Of a stretch of DNA of 64,000 bases, positions 1 through 10,701 are shown piece by piece. Under the pieces are notes generated by a model. The model was not told where the DNA came from and ran no database searches. It saw nothing but the letters and a program-made list of their open reading frames with translations. The position numbers and the translations under genes were made by a program. Position 1 is the stretch's first letter. Each line of letters begins with the position of its first letter. The DNA comes from Erythrobacter sp. YJ-T3-07 (GTDB lineage: Bacteria; Pseudomonadota; Alphaproteobacteria; Sphingomonadales; Sphingomonadaceae). The stretch spans positions 930,001-994,000 of the forward strand of contig NZ_JAEAGP010000001.1 of the NCBI RefSeq assembly GCF_015999305.1. Reading direction: 5' to 3'.

Positions 1-761
1 ATCCGGCCGCGCTGCACCGCCGGGCGGGCGGCGATTTCCTCGACCCAGCGCGCGACGTTGGCGTATTCGTCGATTGAGAGGAAGGTCTTCGCGTCGTTGT
101 AGATATTGCCTTCCACGAAGGGCGCGAGCCAGGCGAAGGTGGCGATATCGGCGATCGTGTAATCCTCGCCCGCAAGGAAGCGGCTCTCGCCCAGCCGCTG
201 GTCGGCGACGTCGAACAGCCGCTTGGTCTCCATCGCGTAGCGGTTGATCGGATATTCGAACTTCTCGGGCGCGTAGGCGTAGAAGTGGCCGAAGCCGCCG
301 CCGATGAAGGGCGCGCTGCCGATCTGCCAGAACAGCCAGCTGAGCATTTCCGCACGTGCTTGCCCGGTGGGTTGGAAGGCGCGGAATTTCTCCGCGAGGT
401 GGAGCAGGATCGCGCCGCTCTCGAACACCCGGATCGCTTCAACCCCGGTCCGGTCGACCAGCGCGGGAATCTTGGAATTGGGATTGATCGCGACGAAGTC
501 GGAGCCGAACTGGTCGCCATCGCCGATATTGATCGTGTAGGCGTCGTATTCCGCCGGATGGCCCGCCTCCAGCAACTCTTCCAGCATGATCGAGGCCTTT
601 ACCCCGTTGGGCGTGGCGAGCGAGTAGAGCTGGAACGGGTTGTCCCCCTTGGGCAGCTCGCGCTGCTCGCGTGCACCGGCGGTCGGGCGATTGATATTGG
701 CGAACTTGCCGCCATTTTCGGCGTCGTGGGTCCAGACCTTGGGGGGCACATATTCGCTCAT
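1..761 (-). CDS. yghU: Glutathione S-transferase, YghU-like (3' end cut by window)
   Basis: The - strand reads from ATG at 761 without a stop to base 1, so the C-terminus lies outside the window. The protein starts MSEYVPPKVWTHDAENGG and continues with an N-terminal thioredoxin-like GST fold (LYSLATPNGVKASIMLEELL), then the cis-proline segment NSKIPALVD and a C-terminal all-helical domain (YTIADIATFAWLAPF). The leader before the thioredoxin fold and the TPNGVK active-site region are typical of nu-class (YghU/YfcG) enzymes, which use glutathione for disulfide-bond reduction and peroxide removal in the cytoplasm. It stands alone, transcribed away from the + strand lipoprotein gene. Class assignment is from motif recognition only. 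Confidence 0.88.
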   Translation of the reverse strand, partial: MSEYVPPKVWTHDAENGGKFANINRPTAGAREQRELPKGDNPFQLYSLATPNGVKASIMLEELLEAGHPAEYDAYTINIGDGDQFGSDFVAINPNSKIPALVDRTGVEAIRVFESGAILLHLAEKFRAFQPTGQARAEMLSWLFWQIGSAPFIGGGFGHFYAYAPEKFEYPINRYAMETKRLFDVADQRLGESRFLAGEDYTIADIATFAWLAPFVEGNIYNDAKTFLSIDEYANVARWVEEIAARPAVQRGR

Positions 762-986
762 CGGGCAATTCCTCGGAAAAAGTTGGGACGACGACGCATT
801 TGGGTCCGCGAACATCAACCGCAAGCGCGCGGGCCGTTGCCGGGGCGACAAGATGATCTGCCTGGCGCGATAGCTTGTCTTCACCCCGGCGGGCCGGGAT
901 CGGGCGATTTCGGGTAACCCTAACGGGACTTGTGTGTTGAGCGAGGCCCTGCGCGCGGTAGCCAGTCGGGCGAGGGAGACGAACTT

Positions 987-1496
987 ATGCATCGTGCACT
1001 TTACCTGGCCTTGGTGATCTTGCCGCTGGCAGCTTGCGGGCAGTCGCAGGCTGTGGCCAAGCAGGCTGAGGCTGCGACCGAGGCTCAGGCGGAAACGCCC
1101 CTGCCTGCGGTCGACGATCAGGCGGAGATAGAGCGGATCGCGGCCACCTTGTCCGAAGAGGGCAAATATCCGGACCGGACCATGTTCACCGGGTTCATGT
1201 TCGGGAAGAAGCTGCTCGAAAGCGGTGCGCTGAGGACGCGGGACAAGGGCCGCTACAGCGAAACCACGGTAGAGACCGCGATCGCTGCGGAGCGAGCGCG
1301 CAAGGTGGCGCGCGACGAACGTGCCGCCAGAATCGCGCAGCGTCGCAATGCGGGCGACCTCTCGCTCGCCACGGCGGATTGCGAGCAGATGCAGAACGGG
1401 ATCGATGGCCGCCCGGTCGCCTATCCGATGGGCTATTCCTTCAGGGGCCGGAAATACCCCGACCCATGCGCCGCGCTGGCGGCGGGCAGCAAATAG
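987..1496 (+). CDS. Small putative lipoprotein, unknown function
   Basis: A 169-residue protein with a lipoprotein signal peptide: a short hydrophobic stretch ends in a lipobox LAAC with the acceptor cysteine at residue 17. The ATG at 987 is preceded by a GGGAGA-type ribosome binding site; a longer upstream reading would bury the signal peptide, so it was not used. After the cysteine comes an Ala/Gln/Glu-rich linker and then a charged, mostly helical region with many Arg and Ala, and two further cysteines near the C-terminus (DCEQM and DPCAAL) that could form a disulfide. I recognise no known domain. It is probably anchored in the periplasmic face of a membrane. Confidence 0.7.
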   Translation: MHRALYLALVILPLAACGQSQAVAKQAEAATEAQAETPLPAVDDQAEIERIAATLSEEGKYPDRTMFTGFMFGKKLLESGALRTRDKGRYSETTVETAIAAERARKVARDERAARIAQRRNAGDLSLATADCEQMQNGIDGRPVAYPMGYSFRGRKYPDPCAALAAGSK

Positions 1497-1556
1497 CGGG
1501 AACCGCCGCGTTGCGTGGGAGTCGTCTCAGCAGCACCCAACTGTGGACGCAACCTC

Positions 1557-2570
1557 ATGGAAAAGCTCATTTTCGTCGACGACAGCCTGCCCGGCATCAC
1601 CCGCAAGGGCGCCGGGCGCGGGTGGGCCTATTACGACCCCGATGGCGAGCTGATCCGCGATGCTGCCGAGCGCGAGCGTCTGAACGCGATCGCGCTGCCG
1701 CCTGCCTATAGCGATTGCTGGTTCTGCCCCGCACCCAACGGGCACATCCTCGCCACCGGATACGACGCGAAGGGGCGCAAGCAATATCGCTACCACCCCG
1801 AATTTCGCGCCAGTCGGGAAAGCGAGAAGTTCGACCGCTGCCTCGCCTTCGGTGCACGTCTGCCGCTGTTGAGGAAGCGGGTGGTCGACGATCTGGGTGC
1901 GCGCGATCTGGGGCTGGCGCGCGCGCTGGCCGGGGTGGTGCGGCTGCTCGACCTGGGCGCGATCCGGATCGGGAACGACACCTACGCACGCGACAATGGC
2001 AGCTTCGGCGCGACCACGATCAAAAGCCACCACGTCACCGTGCGCGGCAAGACTTTGCGATTCCGCTTCCGCGCCAAGTCGGGCAAGCACCGCGATCTGG
2101 AACTGACCGACACGCATCTGGCCAAGATCGTCCGCCAGATGCAGGATCTCGACGGGCAAGACCTGTTCTCCTTCGTCGATCCTGCCGCGGCTGGGCAGGC
2201 TGCGGTGCGCGATGTCACCTCCAGTCACGTCAACGCCTATCTGCGCGAGACCATGGGCGAGGATTTCAGCGCCAAGAACTTCCGCACCTGGCATGCAAGC
2301 GCGATGGCGTTCGGACTGCTGGCGGGTGCGAAGGAGGATCTGACGATCAAGACCGTGACGGAAACGGTCGCCGAACGGCTGGGCAATACCCCCGCGATCA
2401 CCCGCAAGAGCTATATTCACCCGGCAATCTTCGACCTGATGGACCGGCAGGGCGAATGGCGCGAGGGGTTGCAACTGCCCCGGCGGACCAAATGGCTCGC
2501 ACGCGAGGAGCGCGGGCTGATCGAATTTCTCGAAGATGCGCCGTCTTCGCGCGACATCCTCGCCGCCTGA
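1557..2570 (+). CDS. DNA topoisomerase IB
   Basis: A 337-residue type IB topoisomerase of the bacterial/poxvirus kind, which relaxes positive and negative supercoils through a 3'-phosphotyrosyl intermediate. The likely catalytic residues are visible: Arg137 in AIRIGNDTY, Lys174 in FRAKSGKHRD, Arg243 in NFRTWHAS and the nucleophile Tyr286 in TRKSYIHP. The N-terminal beta-rich clamp domain covers roughly residues 1-90. Length agrees with bacterial family members (about 310-380 residues). The start was put at ATG 1557 because MEKLIFVDDSLPGITR matches the expected N-terminus and an extension upstream gives no family-like sequence. The gene lies alone after the small lipoprotein gene, 60 bases away. 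Confidence 0.9.
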   Translation: MEKLIFVDDSLPGITRKGAGRGWAYYDPDGELIRDAAERERLNAIALPPAYSDCWFCPAPNGHILATGYDAKGRKQYRYHPEFRASRESEKFDRCLAFGARLPLLRKRVVDDLGARDLGLARALAGVVRLLDLGAIRIGNDTYARDNGSFGATTIKSHHVTVRGKTLRFRFRAKSGKHRDLELTDTHLAKIVRQMQDLDGQDLFSFVDPAAAGQAAVRDVTSSHVNAYLRETMGEDFSAKNFRTWHASAMAFGLLAGAKEDLTIKTVTETVAERLGNTPAITRKSYIHPAIFDLMDRQGEWREGLQLPRRTKWLAREERGLIEFLEDAPSSRDILAA

Positions 2571-2619
2571 CGTTTTTTTCGCAAAACTAACATGGCGCAA
2601 TCGCGTCCGCGTAAACTCG

Positions 2620-2640
2620 ATGCTAGGGGTGGGGTAGCAT
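2620..2640. promoter_or_regulatory. Inverted repeat upstream of the histidine kinase gene
   Basis: ATGCTA (2620-2625) and TAGCAT (2635-2640) form a perfect 6-base inverted repeat around a G-rich 9-base centre, 46 bases before the kinase start codon. It could be an operator or a small hairpin in the leader; nothing else in the sequence tells the two apart. Confidence 0.3.
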
Positions 2641-2685
2641 TGTCAGCGCCGAATCTGGTGGGATAGGCGCGAAAGAGGGACGCAT

Positions 2686-3708
2686 TTGCCCAACCATAAG
2701 CTGACCGCTGTCGACGCGGCCAATTTCCTGCCTGGGAATTTTCCACCGCTTGTTGCGCAAGTTCTGTTCGGTCTTGCGCTGGCGCTGGCGATGATCGGCC
2801 TTCGCACGCTCATCGATATCGTCGCTCCCAATGCAGGCCCCTTCGCGCTGGTTTACCCCATGGTGCTGATCGCCACGCTGTTCGGGCGGCTGTTGGCCGG
2901 CATCATATGCCTGATCGTTGCCTTCCTGTGGGCGTGGTACGTCGTGCTGCCGTTCCACGGGTCGTTCGCCTTCGAGGTGGCGAGCGATCAGTCGCGCGTG
3001 CTGATCAACTTCCTGTCATCCTGCGTGGTGGTCGCTCTCGCCGAGGTATTCCGCGCGGCGGTCCGCGTGCGCGAGGCCGAGCTGCACGAATCGCTCGAAC
3101 GGCGGCGGTGGCTGATGGCCGAACTGCAGCATCGCACCAAGAACAACTTCGCGCTGGTTGCGAGCATGATCGAGCTGCAGAAGCGCCGGCAGAACAATCC
3201 CGCAGCCGCCGCCGCGCTGGAAGATGCCGCCAATCGCGTGTTCTCGTTCAGCCGCGCCTATGCGCAGCTTGCGGTGGACGGGGCCGACCGCAAGGAAGGC
3301 GCGATCGACATGGCCAGCTATCTGGAAGACGTGGTCGACCATCTGGTCCACGCGTCCTTCGACGATAACGTGAAGGTCGAATGCCGGATCGCGCCGATCC
3401 CGCTGCCGCGCGACCAGGCGGTGGCGATCGGCCTGTTCCTCAACGAAGCGCTGACCAATGCCGCCAAATACGCCTTCGGCGACGGCCGCGATGGGGAGCT
3501 GACCATCGTGCTCTCCGGGTCGACCAGTGACTGGCGGCTGGAAGTGCGCGACAATGGTGCAGGCATCGCCGCCAACAGCGATTCCGATGGCGGGCTGGGC
3601 AAGAGCCTGATGCGCACCTTCGCCAGCCAGGCCGGGGCCGAGCAGGACATCGAAGTCAACGAGCATGGCTGCCGTGTGACGCTGGCGCGCCTGCCGCTGA
3701 CGGCATAG
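2686..3708 (+). CDS. Membrane sensor histidine kinase, HWE/HisKA_2 type
   Basis: A 340-residue kinase. Residues about 20-120 contain four hydrophobic segments in a DUF4118/KdpD-like arrangement with almost no periplasmic loop, so the input signal is probably sensed in or at the membrane. The dimerisation/phosphoacceptor helix reads ELQHRTKNNFALVASMI with His149 as the phosphorylation site, the signature of HisKA_2. The ATPase domain has an N-box (NEALTNAAKYAF) and a G-box (DNGAGI). It starts with TTG at 2686, preceded by a GAGGGA ribosome binding site. Kinases of this class in sphingomonads often act on single-domain regulators or on the PhyR general stress pathway; no response regulator gene is next to it, so the partner is unknown. 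Confidence 0.85.
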   Translation: MPNHKLTAVDAANFLPGNFPPLVAQVLFGLALALAMIGLRTLIDIVAPNAGPFALVYPMVLIATLFGRLLAGIICLIVAFLWAWYVVLPFHGSFAFEVASDQSRVLINFLSSCVVVALAEVFRAAVRVREAELHESLERRRWLMAELQHRTKNNFALVASMIELQKRRQNNPAAAAALEDAANRVFSFSRAYAQLAVDGADRKEGAIDMASYLEDVVDHLVHASFDDNVKVECRIAPIPLPRDQAVAIGLFLNEALTNAAKYAFGDGRDGELTIVLSGSTSDWRLEVRDNGAGIAANSDSDGGLGKSLMRTFASQAGAEQDIEVNEHGCRVTLARLPLTA

Positions 3709-3804
3709 CGCGCCTGACCGGGCCGTTCGCGGATCGTTTCCTGAGCCGCCCCTTGTGTGAGCCCTTGTGCCGCGCGCACCATCCGGGCACACGCTGAGCT
3801 ACCA

Positions 3805-5877
<2,073 letters not shown>

Positions 5878-5935
5878 CGGTTAATCCGCAATTCATGCGC
5901 CCGAGCGGAGTTTTGCGGCCAGCAGGGAGATCGTC

Positions 5936-6331
5936 ATGAACAAGCATCATCGCCTTCTGGTTGCCGCCACTCCGGTGCTCGCTCTTGCGCTCGGCGCGTG
6001 CGCCGACACCGGCATGGGCCGTGTCGCGCTACCCAATACAGGCTCCCATCAGGAGCTGCGCACCGCGCCCGGTCCGGACGAGAACGCCGTCGCGGTGCTG
6101 AGCGATCTGCGCAAGACCGACAGCGAGTTCGATAAGCTGCGCGAGAGCGGTCAACTGACCAAGCCCGAGAAGCGCAAGCTCGACCGTGCACAGGCGAGGG
6201 TCGGCCAGCTAGCGGCGGGTTACGGCGAGGATGGCGTGGTGACGGACGCAGAACGCCGCGAGATGGATATCTACTCGCGTGCGGTGCAGGATCTGGCCGC
6301 GATCGAGATGCCGGGATCGCCGAAGAAGTAA
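5936..6331 (+). CDS. Small putative lipoprotein, unknown function
   Basis: A 131-residue protein with a signal peptide ending in the lipobox LGAC (cysteine at residue 22). The mature part is charged and predicted helical, with a segment (LRKTDSEFDKLRESGQLTKPEKRKLDRAQARV) rich in Lys, Arg, Glu and Gln that looks like a short coiled coil or helical hairpin. A purine-rich AGGGAGA sits just before the ATG. No domain recognised. It follows nadE by 58 bases, but a functional link is not evident. Confidence 0.68.
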   Translation: MNKHHRLLVAATPVLALALGACADTGMGRVALPNTGSHQELRTAPGPDENAVAVLSDLRKTDSEFDKLRESGQLTKPEKRKLDRAQARVGQLAAGYGEDGVVTDAERREMDIYSRAVQDLAAIEMPGSPKK

Positions 6332-6424
6332 CGCGCTCATGCCCTGCCGGGTGGCCCGCTAGGCGTGCGCCTGCCGCGACAGGCCGATTTGCCCCCCACC
6401 CTGCCTGCCGCTAACGCGCGGACC

Positions 6425-7312
6425 ATGCCCGCCCGCACGATTCTTCTGCTGATCCTCGTGAATTTGCTCTGGGCGCTCAACGTGGTGGTCAGCAAGGTCG
6501 CGGTGGACGATCTGGGAATGCCGCCGCTGTTCTACGCCGCGCTGCGCGCGCTGCTGACCCTGCTGGTGCTGATCCGGCTGCTGCGCCCGCTCCCGCGAAA
6601 ATGGCCGCTGGTTGCCGCCGTCGGGCTTGCCATTGGCGGCGGGTCTTTCGCGCTGTTCGCGATCGGCCTGTCCTACGCAGACCCCTCCACTGCAGGAATT
6701 GTCAGCCTCTCGGGCGCCCCGATGACCGTGCTGCTGGCGATCGTGCTGCTCGGCGAGGATGTCGGCTGGCGGCGCGGGGTCGGCATTGCGCTTGCGATCG
6801 GCGGGGTGGTGATCGCGATCTCATCCCCCTCGGGCCTCCAGAGTTCGGCCGGGCTCGGCTGGATCGGGCTGTCGTGCCTCGTCGGGGCGCTGGGCTCGGT
6901 CTACGTCAAGAAAATCGACGTCGGGGGCAAGCCGCTCCAGGCGTGGTCCGCGCTTGCGTCCTTCGTGGTCCTGCTGCCGTTCTCGCTCGCGACCGAGCGT
7001 GATCTGGTCGTGTCGCTGGCAGAACATCCGTGGCAGGTGCTCGGCTGCCTGATCTTCGCCGGACTGGTGGTGTCGGTCTATGCCCACGTGATTTACTTCA
7101 ACGCGCTGAAGGATCACGATGCCAACATGGTCGTGCCCTTCACCCTGCTGCATCCGCTGATGACCGTGGCGCTGGGTGCGTGGCTGACGGGCGACCCTGT
7201 CGGCGTTCCCCTGCTGGTGGGCGGCGCGATCGCGGTGGCGGGCGTTTCGATCCTCGTTCTGCGCCCCAGCGAGACATTTACAAAACGGTTTCTCGTCCGG
7301 TCGCGCCTTTGA
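6425..7312 (+). CDS. DMT-family (EamA) membrane transporter
   Basis: A 295-residue, very hydrophobic protein with about ten transmembrane segments arranged as two EamA repeats (first half to about residue 140, second to the end). The start RTILLLILVNLLWALNVVVS and the internal repeat start around SSAGLGWIGLSCLVGALGSV are typical of drug/metabolite exporters of the RhaT/EamA group. Substrates cannot be inferred from sequence; relatives export amino acids, nucleosides or metabolites. ATG 6425 was used because the preceding in-frame residues from 6365 are Pro/Arg-rich and come before the first membrane helix without family resemblance. Confidence 0.85.
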   Translation: MPARTILLLILVNLLWALNVVVSKVAVDDLGMPPLFYAALRALLTLLVLIRLLRPLPRKWPLVAAVGLAIGGGSFALFAIGLSYADPSTAGIVSLSGAPMTVLLAIVLLGEDVGWRRGVGIALAIGGVVIAISSPSGLQSSAGLGWIGLSCLVGALGSVYVKKIDVGGKPLQAWSALASFVVLLPFSLATERDLVVSLAEHPWQVLGCLIFAGLVVSVYAHVIYFNALKDHDANMVVPFTLLHPLMTVALGAWLTGDPVGVPLLVGGAIAVAGVSILVLRPSETFTKRFLVRSRL

Positions 7313-7370
7313 AGAACAAAGGCTTGCGATAGGGGAAATCATGTTAACCACCTCGCGCTAAGGCGGGGAC

Positions 7371-8645
7371 GTGAAGCAAGAGACGCAATTCCTGCCCGCT
7401 GCGCGTGTTCCGGATGTCGAAAGCATGGTGGAACAGGCGGCGGAAGGCGGCCTGCCGATGCGAAAATGGCCCGCGCCGCTGCGCGCGCTGTGGCACGCCG
7501 AGCTGCCGGCGCGCGGGCGGCAGGATCTCGCTTTCATCAACGCCCTCGGCCTCGTCGCCGTGCTGCTTTGCGTTCCGCTCGACTATTCGGTCGGGCCGCG
7601 CACCTTTGCTGCCGGTCTGATCCTGCGGCTGGGTATCGTAGTGCCCGCCTACCTGCTCGCGATCTACGCCGCCCTGCGGTGGAGCTGGCCGATCCGGCGT
7701 TTCGTCTCGGTCGTGCCGCCCGCCTGCTTCGCCACCGTCGCCACCTTCCTGGGTACCTTCCAGGGGGGTGCGGAGATGTCCTCCTACCTGATGGGGGCGG
7801 CGCTGATCGTCCTCATGGCGACTGCGGTGCTACCGCTGCGCGCGGGAATGCTGAGCGTGATGGTCGGCCTGTCGCTGGCCGGCATGTGGACGGTGTGGGC
7901 AGCGCTGCCCCTGTCTCCGCCGGTGAGCGGCGAAAGCGGTGCGCTGCTGGCCTACCTGACGGCGACGATGCTGGTCGCGCTTGCGCTGCCGATCCGGACC
8001 GACCGGATGAAGGACCGCGCCTTCCTGTCCGACCTGCGCAGCCGCTTCGTCTCCGAACGGCTGGTGGCCGCGAACGCCCAGCTGCGCGACCTTTCGCATC
8101 GCGACGACCTGACCGGCCTGCCCAATCGCCGCTATTTCCAGCGCATCTTCGGGTCAGCGCTGGAGGATTCGATAAAGCGCGCTGACGGTCTCGCGGTGAT
8201 GATGATCGACGTTGACCGGTTCAAGCACTTCAATGACAGTCACGGGCATCTCGCCGGCGATCGCGCGCTGGGGCAGGTGGCTGCCCAGCTGGAACGGCAT
8301 TTTGCGGCGCCGGGCTGCACCGTGGCGCGCTATGGCGGGGAAGAGTTCATCGCACTGGTCGAACGGTGCGACGCCGCGCACGCGCTCGCCTTGGCGGAGA
8401 CGGTGCGGCAGGCGGTGGAGGAACGCCCCGTGCTCACCGGACAGGGCGCGGAGGTCCCGGTAACGCTGAGTATCGGCATCGCCATTCGCGATGGCGCAGA
8501 TGCTGCGCCCGGAGACCTTGTCGCGCGCGCTGACGGTGCGCTGTACGACGCGAAGGAGGCAGGCCGAAACCGGGTGCAGTTGGCGGACAATGCAGCGCAT
8601 CGTGCCGTGCAAGATGGCGGGGGGCGCCCGGCATCGCCAGCATAG
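7371..8645 (+). CDS. Membrane-bound diguanylate cyclase (GGDEF)
   Basis: A 424-residue protein starting at GTG 7371. The first ~215 residues hold about six hydrophobic membrane segments; the C-terminal half is a GGDEF domain starting with DDLTGLPNRRYF near residue 244 and with the active-site motif GGEEF at about residues 322-326, so cyclic di-GMP synthesis from GTP is expected. The positions where an inhibitory RxxD site should sit, just upstream of GGEEF, read APGC, so product feedback inhibition through the I-site is probably missing. It may feed the two-PilZ protein at 26195, though nothing in the sequence links them directly. Downstream gene ilvE converges from the other strand. Confidence 0.92.
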   Translation: MKQETQFLPAARVPDVESMVEQAAEGGLPMRKWPAPLRALWHAELPARGRQDLAFINALGLVAVLLCVPLDYSVGPRTFAAGLILRLGIVVPAYLLAIYAALRWSWPIRRFVSVVPPACFATVATFLGTFQGGAEMSSYLMGAALIVLMATAVLPLRAGMLSVMVGLSLAGMWTVWAALPLSPPVSGESGALLAYLTATMLVALALPIRTDRMKDRAFLSDLRSRFVSERLVAANAQLRDLSHRDDLTGLPNRRYFQRIFGSALEDSIKRADGLAVMMIDVDRFKHFNDSHGHLAGDRALGQVAAQLERHFAAPGCTVARYGGEEFIALVERCDAAHALALAETVRQAVEERPVLTGQGAEVPVTLSIGIAIRDGADAAPGDLVARADGALYDAKEAGRNRVQLADNAAHRAVQDGGGRPASPA

Positions 8646-8713
8646 GCCGACACGTCGCCCGGCGCAGTGTCTGGACCTCTATTCGTCGCGCAAGGCGCTG
8701 GGCCGCGCGCGCG

Positions 8714-9829
8714 TCAGTCCAGCTTCATCACCCAGCCGTGCGGATCGGGTGCGGTGCCCATCTGGATGCCGACCAGCTTGTCGCGCATCTTCTGCGTCAG
8801 CTGCCCCGTACCGCCGGTGCCGATGGTGAAGGTGCCATCCGGCCCGTTGACGCTGCCCACCGGGGTGACGACCGCAGCAGTGCCGCAGGCGAAGGTCTCG
8901 ATCAGGTCGCCCTTGGCTGCATCGGCGTGCCACTGGTCGATCGAATAGGGCTCCTCGCGCACCTGCAGCCCCTCGTCGCGCAACATCTGGATCAGGCTGT
9001 CGCGGGTGATGCCGGGCAGGATCGTGCCGGTCAGCGGCGGGGTGATCGCGCTGCCATCCTTGAACACGAAGAACAGGTTCATGCCGCCCAGTTCCTCGAT
9101 CCACTTCTTCTCGACTGCATCGAGGAAGACAGTCTGCTGGCAGCCCTGCTTCGTCCCCTCGGCCAGCGGCACGAGGCTGGCGGCGTAGTTGCCGCCGGTC
9201 TTCGCCGCACCGGTACCGCCCGGCGCCGCGCGGGTGTGATCGCGGCTGACCCACACGTCGACCGGCTTCACGCCCGACTTGAAATAGCTGCCGACCGGGC
9301 TGGCGATCAGACAATAGAGATATTCGCGCGCCGGGCGCACGCCGAGGAAGGCTTCGGTCGCGAACATGAAGGGCCGCAGGTAGAGCGATCCACCCTCGAC
9401 CGTCGGCATCCAGTCGCGATCCTTCGCGACCAGCTGGCGGATCGATTCGAGGAACAGCTCCTCGGGCAGTTCGGGCATCGCCATCCGGCGCGCGCTGGCG
9501 TTGAGGCGGCGTGCGTTCTGTTCGGGCCGGAACAGCGCGACCGAATCATCCTCCCACCGGTAGGCCTTCATCCCTTCGAAGATTTCCTGCGCGTAGTGCA
9601 GCACGGCGGCGGCGGGATCGAGCGGGATCGGTTCGCGCGGGCGCAGCTTCGCATCGTGCCAGCCATCCTCGCCGCGCTCTACCCGGGCGGCGTCGAAGGC
9701 AATCGTCACCATGTGGTCGGTGAAGATCGACCCGAATCCGGGGTCCGCCAGCGCCTGGTCGCGTGTTTCGGACGGCACGGGGGCGGGGTGGGGCAGGTGG
9801 GCGAAATCGATCATCGGCGCGTCGGCCAT
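8714..9829 (-). CDS. ilvE: Branched-chain amino acid aminotransferase
   Basis: A 371-residue PLP-dependent class IV aminotransferase that interconverts Leu/Ile/Val and their 2-oxo acids in the last step of branched-chain amino acid synthesis. The Schiff-base lysine is Lys210 in GTGAAKTGGNYAAS; the substrate-binding stretch YAQEIFEGMKAYRW and the C-terminal GTAAVVTPVG phosphate-binding loop are as in the longer type II (eukaryote/actinobacterial-like) BCATs. The start MADAPMIDFAHLPHP at 9829 was preferred over an upstream ATG at 9895 lying in non-conserved sequence. A tandem repeat at 9892-9934 lies in its promoter region. Downstream it converges on the GGDEF gene. Confidence 0.94.
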   Translation of the reverse strand: MADAPMIDFAHLPHPAPVPSETRDQALADPGFGSIFTDHMVTIAFDAARVERGEDGWHDAKLRPREPIPLDPAAAVLHYAQEIFEGMKAYRWEDDSVALFRPEQNARRLNASARRMAMPELPEELFLESIRQLVAKDRDWMPTVEGGSLYLRPFMFATEAFLGVRPAREYLYCLIASPVGSYFKSGVKPVDVWVSRDHTRAAPGGTGAAKTGGNYAASLVPLAEGTKQGCQQTVFLDAVEKKWIEELGGMNLFFVFKDGSAITPPLTGTILPGITRDSLIQMLRDEGLQVREEPYSIDQWHADAAKGDLIETFACGTAAVVTPVGSVNGPDGTFTIGTGGTGQLTQKMRDKLVGIQMGTAPDPHGWVMKLD

Positions 9830-9891
9830 AGGGCAGTGGTCTCCTTGGCCGAGGCGGTTATGCGGGCGCGCCGCGCGGGGCAAGGGGTTTC

Positions 9892-9934
9892 GCAAAAAAT
9901 TTCACGAATTGGGCAAGAAACTTTTCACAAATTG
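9892..9934. promoter_or_regulatory. Tandem direct repeats upstream of ilvE
   Basis: Two near-identical copies of TTTCACRAATTG (9900-9911 and 9923-9934) lie 23 bases apart, each preceded by GCAARAAA, in an AT-rich patch 63-105 bases ahead of the ilvE start codon. The spacing of about two helical turns on one DNA face is what a cooperatively binding regulator would use. The responsible protein (for example an Lrp-type factor) is a guess. Confidence 0.4.
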
Positions 9935-9991
9935 CGCACCTGAAGGGTTGGGAAAGCCTCTTGCGGCCGGTGCCGCAGGCCATCGCGCGGG

Positions 9992-10468
9992 TCAGCAGTT
10001 CTCGATCACCATCGAATGCAGCGCAGCGCCAGAGTTGTCGATCCAGCGGTAGGAGAACGACCCGCCCATGCTGATGGTATAGGCCATGTCGTCCGACTGG
10101 CAGACCGACAGCCGGGTGTTCTGGGCAAGCGTGGCGACCTGCTGCGTGCCGAAGTCGCGCGCGCTCACATTGACCAGATAGGTCTAATCCAACCGGGGCC
10201 CGGAGGAGGAGATGGCGACCAGCGTGGTGTCCGGGTCCACCTTGATCGGCAACTGGCCGCTGATGTCGTCGACCGCAGTGCGGAAGGCGCAGCCGATCAT
10301 CGCCGCCCGGTCCGCTTTCGGAAACTGCTCCGGTGGGACGTCCTGCGGGACTGCGCCGATGCACGCATCCACTGCTGCATCGCTGTCCGTCTGCGGCACT
10401 GCGGAGGTTCCGTGGGCCTGCATGGTCAGCGCGAGCACGGCTGCGCCCGAGGCGATCAGAAACGACAT
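9992..10468 (-). pseudogene. Secreted-protein gene interrupted by an in-frame amber codon
   Basis: ATG at 10468 opens a reading frame with a signal peptide (MSFLIASGAAVLALTMQAHG) and a mature part with two cysteines (DACIG, IGCAF). It stops at TAG 10186-10184 after 94 codons. The same frame then continues without a stop for 63 more codons (TYLVNVSARDFGTQQVATL ... SMVIENC) to TGA at 9994-9992, and that extension has protein-like composition with two further cysteines. The simplest reading is a single nonsense mutation in a roughly 158-residue exported protein; expression of a truncated product or amber read-through are alternatives. No family recognised. A terminator hairpin and a tiny ORF lie upstream on the same strand. 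Confidence 0.6.
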
Positions 10469-10541
10469 GTGCGGCCCTTCCCCGTACGATGGTTATCACG
10501 CCGTTTTATCGGCGAATGCGCGATGCGGAAGAGGCAAATGA

Positions 10542-10591
10542 AAAGGGCAGCCTCTGCCCGCCAAGGTGGCTGGGGGTCGAGACTGCCCTTT
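10542..10591 (-). terminator. Hairpin with T-run, probable rho-independent terminator
   Basis: CTGCCCTTT (10583-10591) and AAAGGGCAG (10542-10550) form a perfect 9-base stem with a 32-base loop; read on the - strand it ends in CTGCCCTTTTC. It would stop transcripts coming from the short ORF at 10645-10701 before the broken gene at 10468, or act as an attenuator of that gene. Confidence 0.5.
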
Positions 10592-10644
10592 CATGGTCAG
10601 CGGCCAGGAAGTGCCGCTCACGAAGCCTCTAAAGGTATGCGACT

Positions 10645-10701
10645 TTACCGATAGTGCTCCGCGCGGAAACTTGCCGACCTCTCTGCTGAACCATGAGACA
10701 T
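10645..10701 (-). CDS. 18-residue ORF with an extended Shine-Dalgarno sequence (possible leader peptide or sRNA)
   Basis: ATG at 10701 follows, after a single G, the run AAGGAGGTGATCC (10716-10704), which is an unbroken complement to the 3' end of 16S rRNA far beyond the usual 4-6 bases. The ORF reads MSHGSAERSASFRAEHYR and stops with TAA at 10645. Downstream on the same strand comes a small hairpin (AGCGGC/GCCGCT around 10595-10620, loop ACTTCCTG) and then the terminator at 10542-10591, so a transcript of roughly 200 bases would contain only this ORF. Whether the peptide matters or the RNA acts by binding ribosomes cannot be told from sequence. Too short to be certain of coding. Confidence 0.4.
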   Translation of the reverse strand: MSHGSAERSASFRAEHYR

